The position numbers were made by a program, and so were the translations under genes. From the NCBI GenBank assembly GCA_019638235.1, contig JAHBUE010000003.1:124001-188000 (forward strand): 64,000 nucleotides of DNA, written 5' to 3'. How positions within the stretch are numbered: position 1 is the first letter of the stretch; every line of letters begins with the position of its first letter. The notes under the pieces are model-generated. The model did not search any database. It saw only the letters and a list, made by a program, of their open reading frames with translations, and was not told the DNA's origin. Source of the stretch: Cyclobacteriaceae bacterium (GTDB lineage Bacteria; Bacteroidota; Bacteroidia; Cytophagales; Cyclobacteriaceae). Positions 61,519-64,000 of this stretch are shown here, one piece after another.

Positions 61519-62957
61519 AGCTTCACACACACATTCTTCGCCTCTGTAAAAAACTTCAGCGCTTCAAAGCCGCCTTCGCGCCCCACACCGCTTTGCTTCA
61601 TGCCGCCAAAAGGCGTGCGCAAATCGCGGAACAGCCAACAGTTTACCCAGATAATACCGCTCTTGATGTTAGCCGCTACGCGGTGCGCACGTTTTAAGTT
61701 TTCTGTCCAGATGGTAGCGGCCAGGCCATACGTTGTGCTGTTGGCGTACTCCAATACTTCTTCTTCTGTATCGAACGGCATAATGGTAACTACCGGGCCA
61801 AAAATTTCTTCCTGGTTAGTGCGGCATGAATGCGATAAACCGGTAATGATAGTCGGTTCCATAAAATAACCATCGGCACACCTGCCGTTTAATTTTAGTT
61901 GTTTTCCACCGGTGTGTATTGTCCCTCCCTCCTGTTTGGCCAGGTCAATGTAGCCTAATACTTTTTTCAGGTGCGCTTCAGAAACCAATGCGCCTACTTT
62001 GGTTTGTTCATCCTGCGGATCGCCAACAACCAACTTCTTAGTGCGTGAAACAAATTCCTCAACAAAGCGATTGTAGATGGCTCGCTCTACAAAAATGCGC
62101 GAACCACACAAACAAATCTCGCCCTGGTTTGAAAACGATGAATGAATGGACGTACTCACTGCATTTTCAAAATCGCAATCGGCAAAAATGATGTTGGGAT
62201 TTTTTCCACCAAGTTCAAGCGAAAGCTTCTTAAACATGGGCGCAGCCGTTGCGGCTATCTTCTTCCCGGTTACGGTTCCACCGGTAAAAGAAATTGCGGT
62301 AATATCGGGATGCTCTATAATAGCCTGACCTGCCTTTTGTCCAAGTCCGTGAACAATATTCAATACACCTGGGGGCAACCCAGCTTCCAGGCAAAGTTTA
62401 GAAAACAAAAATGCCGTCATGGGCGTTAGCTCCGAAGGTTTTGCTACCACCGTACAGCCTGCGGCTAAGGCCGGTGCTATTTTCCAGGTGAACAAATAAA
62501 GCGGAAGATTCCACGGAGAGATACACCCTGCAACGCCCACCGGTGTTCGTGTGGTGTAATTGATGGCTTCCTGTCCGGTAATGTGCGCTTCGGATGAAAA
62601 ATGAATAGCGGCCGTAGCAAAAAATCGCATATTGGCAGAAGCACGCGGAATATCAACCGCTTTGGCAAGTTTAACGGGTTTACCCTGATCGGTACTTTCG
62701 GCAAGCGCAAGTTTTTCTAAATCGCGATCAATAAGGTCGGCAATTTTTTGAAGGATAGCCGAACGTTTTTCTACCGGCATAGCCGACCACGCACCGAAAG
62801 CACGTTGCGCTGCTTCTGTTGCATGTTGCACATCCTGCGCATCCGAGTCGGGCACAAGGCTGTACGGTTTTCCTTCAGCGGGGTTGTAGTTTTCAAGGTA
62901 GTTTCCCGAAACAGGTTCAACCAATGCTCCATTTATGTAATTGAGAATTTTCTGCAT
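61515..62957 (-). CDS. Aldehyde dehydrogenase family protein
   Basis: A 480-aa NAD(P)-dependent dehydrogenase. It has GVAGCISPWNLPLYLFTWKI, the cofactor segment ISFTGGTVTGKKIA, the glutamate motif LSLELGGKNPNI and the catalytic cysteine in SFSNQGEICLCGSR (about residue 283). It resembles ALDH8/aminomuconate-semialdehyde dehydrogenases, so a role in tryptophan or aromatic catabolism is possible, but no partner genes are near. Full length. The 28 bp encoding part of its C-terminus recur at 60631-60658. Confidence 0.88.
   Translation of the reverse strand: MQKILNYINGALVEPVSGNYLENYNPAEGKPYSLVPDSDAQDVQHATEAAQRAFGAWSAMPVEKRSAILQKIADLIDRDLEKLALAESTDQGKPVKLAKAVDIPRASANMRFFATAAIHFSSEAHITGQEAINYTTRTPVGVAGCISPWNLPLYLFTWKIAPALAAGCTVVAKPSELTPMTAFLFSKLCLEAGLPPGVLNIVHGLGQKAGQAIIEHPDITAISFTGGTVTGKKIAATAAPMFKKLSLELGGKNPNIIFADCDFENAVSTSIHSSFSNQGEICLCGSRIFVERAIYNRFVEEFVSRTKKLVVGDPQDEQTKVGALVSEAHLKKVLGYIDLAKQEGGTIHTGGKQLKLNGRCADGYFMEPTIITGLSHSCRTNQEEIFGPVVTIMPFDTEEEVLEYANSTTYGLAATIWTENLKRAHRVAANIKSGIIWVNCWLFRDLRTPFGGMKQSGVGREGGFEALKFFTEAKNVCVKL
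61525..61552 (+). repeat. 28-bp repeat within the aldehyde dehydrogenase gene (original copy)
   Basis: Identical to 60631-60658. This copy is in coding sequence, so it is likely the source of the duplicate. Confidence 0.85.
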
Positions 62958-62958
62958 A

Positions 62959-63228
62959 TCATATCTGTTTAATCAGATTGTTGTAGTCTTCGTGCGAACC
63001 TATCCAGAACCAGATCAGGGTATTCTTCTCCTTCCTCCCTAATGCCCTGTACGAAAGTCCAATTCTGACCGAGAATATTGGCAGGGTATTGTGGATCTGC
63101 TTAAAATTTAACGATACATGAAACGGATCCTTCTTCCACCGTTTATAAGCATCTTTTGCTTTTTTCTTAACGCTGGCCGGCAATGCCTGATAGGCTTTTC
63201 GAAATCCCGCAGTTGTTACAGAGCGCAA
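62959..63228 (-). CDS. RelE/ParE-type toxin
   Basis: An 89-aa basic protein: TAGFRKAYQALPASVKKKAK, FKQIHNTLPIFSVRIGLSYR and NTLIWFWIGSHEDYNNLIKQ. The spacing of helices and the terminal WIGSHEDYN strand match the RelE/ParE superfamily (mRNA interferase or gyrase-targeting). Which activity applies cannot be decided. It starts with no gap after the antitoxin stop and ends 1 bp before the aldehyde dehydrogenase gene start. Confidence 0.8.
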   Translation of the reverse strand: MRSVTTAGFRKAYQALPASVKKKAKDAYKRWKKDPFHVSLNFKQIHNTLPIFSVRIGLSYRALGRKEKNTLIWFWIGSHEDYNNLIKQI

Positions 63229-63429
63229 TTAATCGAGCTTTAGAGGTTTAGTTTTTTTTGCCTTGTATTCCACCAGGGCTTCTTCAGCGAGAAACATCAA
63301 TTTATCCTGCGAATTCTGGAACGATATATCCCATTGAATTTCATCAAGAATAATATCGGCAAGAGCTTTTTGTTTATCCTCAGGGAGTTTCTCTGCCTTT
63401 TTAATTGCTTTTCGTAATTCAGAAACCAT
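63229..63429 (-). CDS. Antitoxin of the RelE/ParE-type toxin
   Basis: A 66-aa acidic helical protein (MVSELRKAIKKAEKLPEDKQ, ALADIILDEIQWDISF, LAEEALVEYKAKKTK). It resembles addiction-module antitoxins paired with RelE-like toxins. The ATG at 63429 is preferred over a TTG two codons upstream. A TAATTTTG box at 63440-63433 sits almost on the start codon, so the mRNA could be nearly leaderless. It lies 13-19 bp after the OmpA-family gene. Confidence 0.75.
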   Translation of the reverse strand: MVSELRKAIKKAEKLPEDKQKALADIILDEIQWDISFQNSQDKLMFLAEEALVEYKAKKTKPLKLD

Positions 63430-63448
63430 ATTCAAAATTAGTAAAGTT

Positions 63449-64000
63449 TTACTTCTTCGTCACTTTAAATTCTACTCTCCGGTTCATTCTTCTATGTTCT
63501 TCCGAATCGTTTTTCACCATAGGTTTTGTAGCGCCATAGCCCTTACCGGTTATTCGCGAAGTGGCAATACCGCGCTTTACAAGGTAATCCTTAACTGCGC
63601 CCACACGCGCCTGCGATAGCACAACTAAGCTGTTCGGGTTACCAACATTATCCGTATGCCCGCTCAATTCAATTTCCATAGTAGGATTATCTTTTAAAAT
63701 AGTTACTAATCTGTCAAGTTCAGGATAAGATTCTGGTTTAAGAATAGGGCGACCTTGCTCAAAAAAAACATTATTCAACTGAATGGCTTCGCCCACTTCA
63801 ATAGGCACAAGCAACAAATCTTTGTTTACTTCCGTGTAGGTTTTAACATCTACCAATTCAAGATTTTCATTTACTGATAAATATCCTTTTGTCCGCGCGT
63901 GCAAGCCATAGTTTATACCATAAGGTAAGGCAATGCGGTAATCACCGGTTGCAGGATCTGAAATCGCTTCACCGGCTTCCTTTCCGGTTACAAGATTTTC
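63449..64000 (-). CDS. OmpA-family outer membrane protein (3' part)
   Basis: The frame is open to the window edge and continues beyond it; at least 183 residues are seen. The C-terminal OmpA domain (about the last 115 residues) binds peptidoglycan: NVFFEQGRPILKPESYPELD, IELSGHTDNVGNPNSLVVLS, ARVGAVKDYLVKRGIATSRI and RMNRRVEFKVTKK. Upstream, NLVTGKEAGEAISDPATGDY looks like a carboxypeptidase-regulatory-type beta domain. Such proteins in Bacteroidota often have N-terminal TPR or WD40-like repeats, here outside the window. Confidence 0.88.
   Translation of the reverse strand, partial: ENLVTGKEAGEAISDPATGDYRIALPYGINYGLHARTKGYLSVNENLELVDVKTYTEVNKDLLLVPIEVGEAIQLNNVFFEQGRPILKPESYPELDRLVTILKDNPTMEIELSGHTDNVGNPNSLVVLSQARVGAVKDYLVKRGIATSRITGKGYGATKPMVKNDSEEHRRMNRRVEFKVTKK

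Overview
The window is a chromosomal segment of a Bacteroidota bacterium, most likely a member of the Cytophagales. The evidence is the gene content and order: tRNA-Tyr/Gly/Thr-tuf-tRNA-Trp-secE-nusG-rplK-rplA-rplJ, a fused secDF, a GldH lipoprotein, a protein with a type IX secretion (T9SS) C-terminal sorting domain, GWxTD and DUF2723/GT117 proteins, and several sites matching the Bacteroidota promoter consensus (-33 TTTG, about 19-20 nt, -7 TAnnTTTG). I read base composition as moderate (low to mid 40s % GC by eye; not computed).

Layout. 1-4233 (minus): translation/transcription block with four tRNAs, EF-Tu, SecE, NusG and ribosomal proteins L11, L1 and the start of L10, driven by a very good promoter at 4203-4233. 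4239-11177: housekeeping genes (DUF721 protein, recF, pyruvate dehydrogenase E1 alpha, a membrane-anchored TPR protein, ribH, icd, a secreted CAP protein, a PyrR-type phosphoribosyltransferase, an Lrp/AsnC regulator with a 23-bp palindrome upstream). 11222-14473: a large T9SS-exported PKD-repeat protein. 14538-20962: a tightly packed minus-strand surface polysaccharide operon (flippase, methyltransferase, pyruvyl transferase, one GT2 and two GT4 glycosyltransferases). 20963-22711: a scar region with a glycosyltransferase stub and an AAA/DUF4143 ATPase behind a 32-bp tandem repeat. 22712-27015: a GT4, a polytopic membrane protein, a TPR protein and another membrane protein. 27034-27476: a hicBA pair whose toxin gene is frameshifted. 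27493-50632: mostly core genes (DUF2723 protein, methyltransferase, GWxTD protein, rlmB, manC, recQ, purD, a PSP1/RicT-like gene, gldH, secDF, udk, rdgB, two FKBP lipoproteins, an NrnA-like DHH phosphoesterase, ndk). 50687-57648: a sugar kinase, nucleotidyltransferase and sugar MFS transporter set split by a 2.7-kb accessory insert (Abi-like HEPN gene, PIN toxin-antitoxin pair, lipoprotein), followed by a class II cyclic phosphodiesterase-like protein. 57669-64000: a 5'-truncated serine recombinase fused to the end of a nicotinamide riboside kinase gene, pnuC, a second DUF4143 ATPase, a secreted protein, an aldehyde dehydrogenase, a RelE/ParE-type toxin-antitoxin pair and the 3' part of an OmpA-family gene.

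The most interesting signals are non-coding. (1) The two DUF4143 ATPase genes, 37 kb apart, share a promoter-plus-palindrome element, tandemly duplicated in front of the first. (2) A roughly 130-bp palindromic, MITE-like element sits exactly on the start codon of the GWxTD gene, flanked by a 14-bp duplication that regenerates the start codon; the net insertion is 141 bp and stays open in frame. (3) A 260-300-bp repeat begins directly at the stop codon of two consecutive accessory cassettes. (4) A 28-bp copy of the 3' end of the aldehyde dehydrogenase gene lies about 890 bp away, on the other side of a neighbouring gene. Several genes are visibly decaying (hicA, the recombinase, the glycosyltransferase stub). 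I found no CRISPR array, rRNA, prophage or complete insertion sequence.
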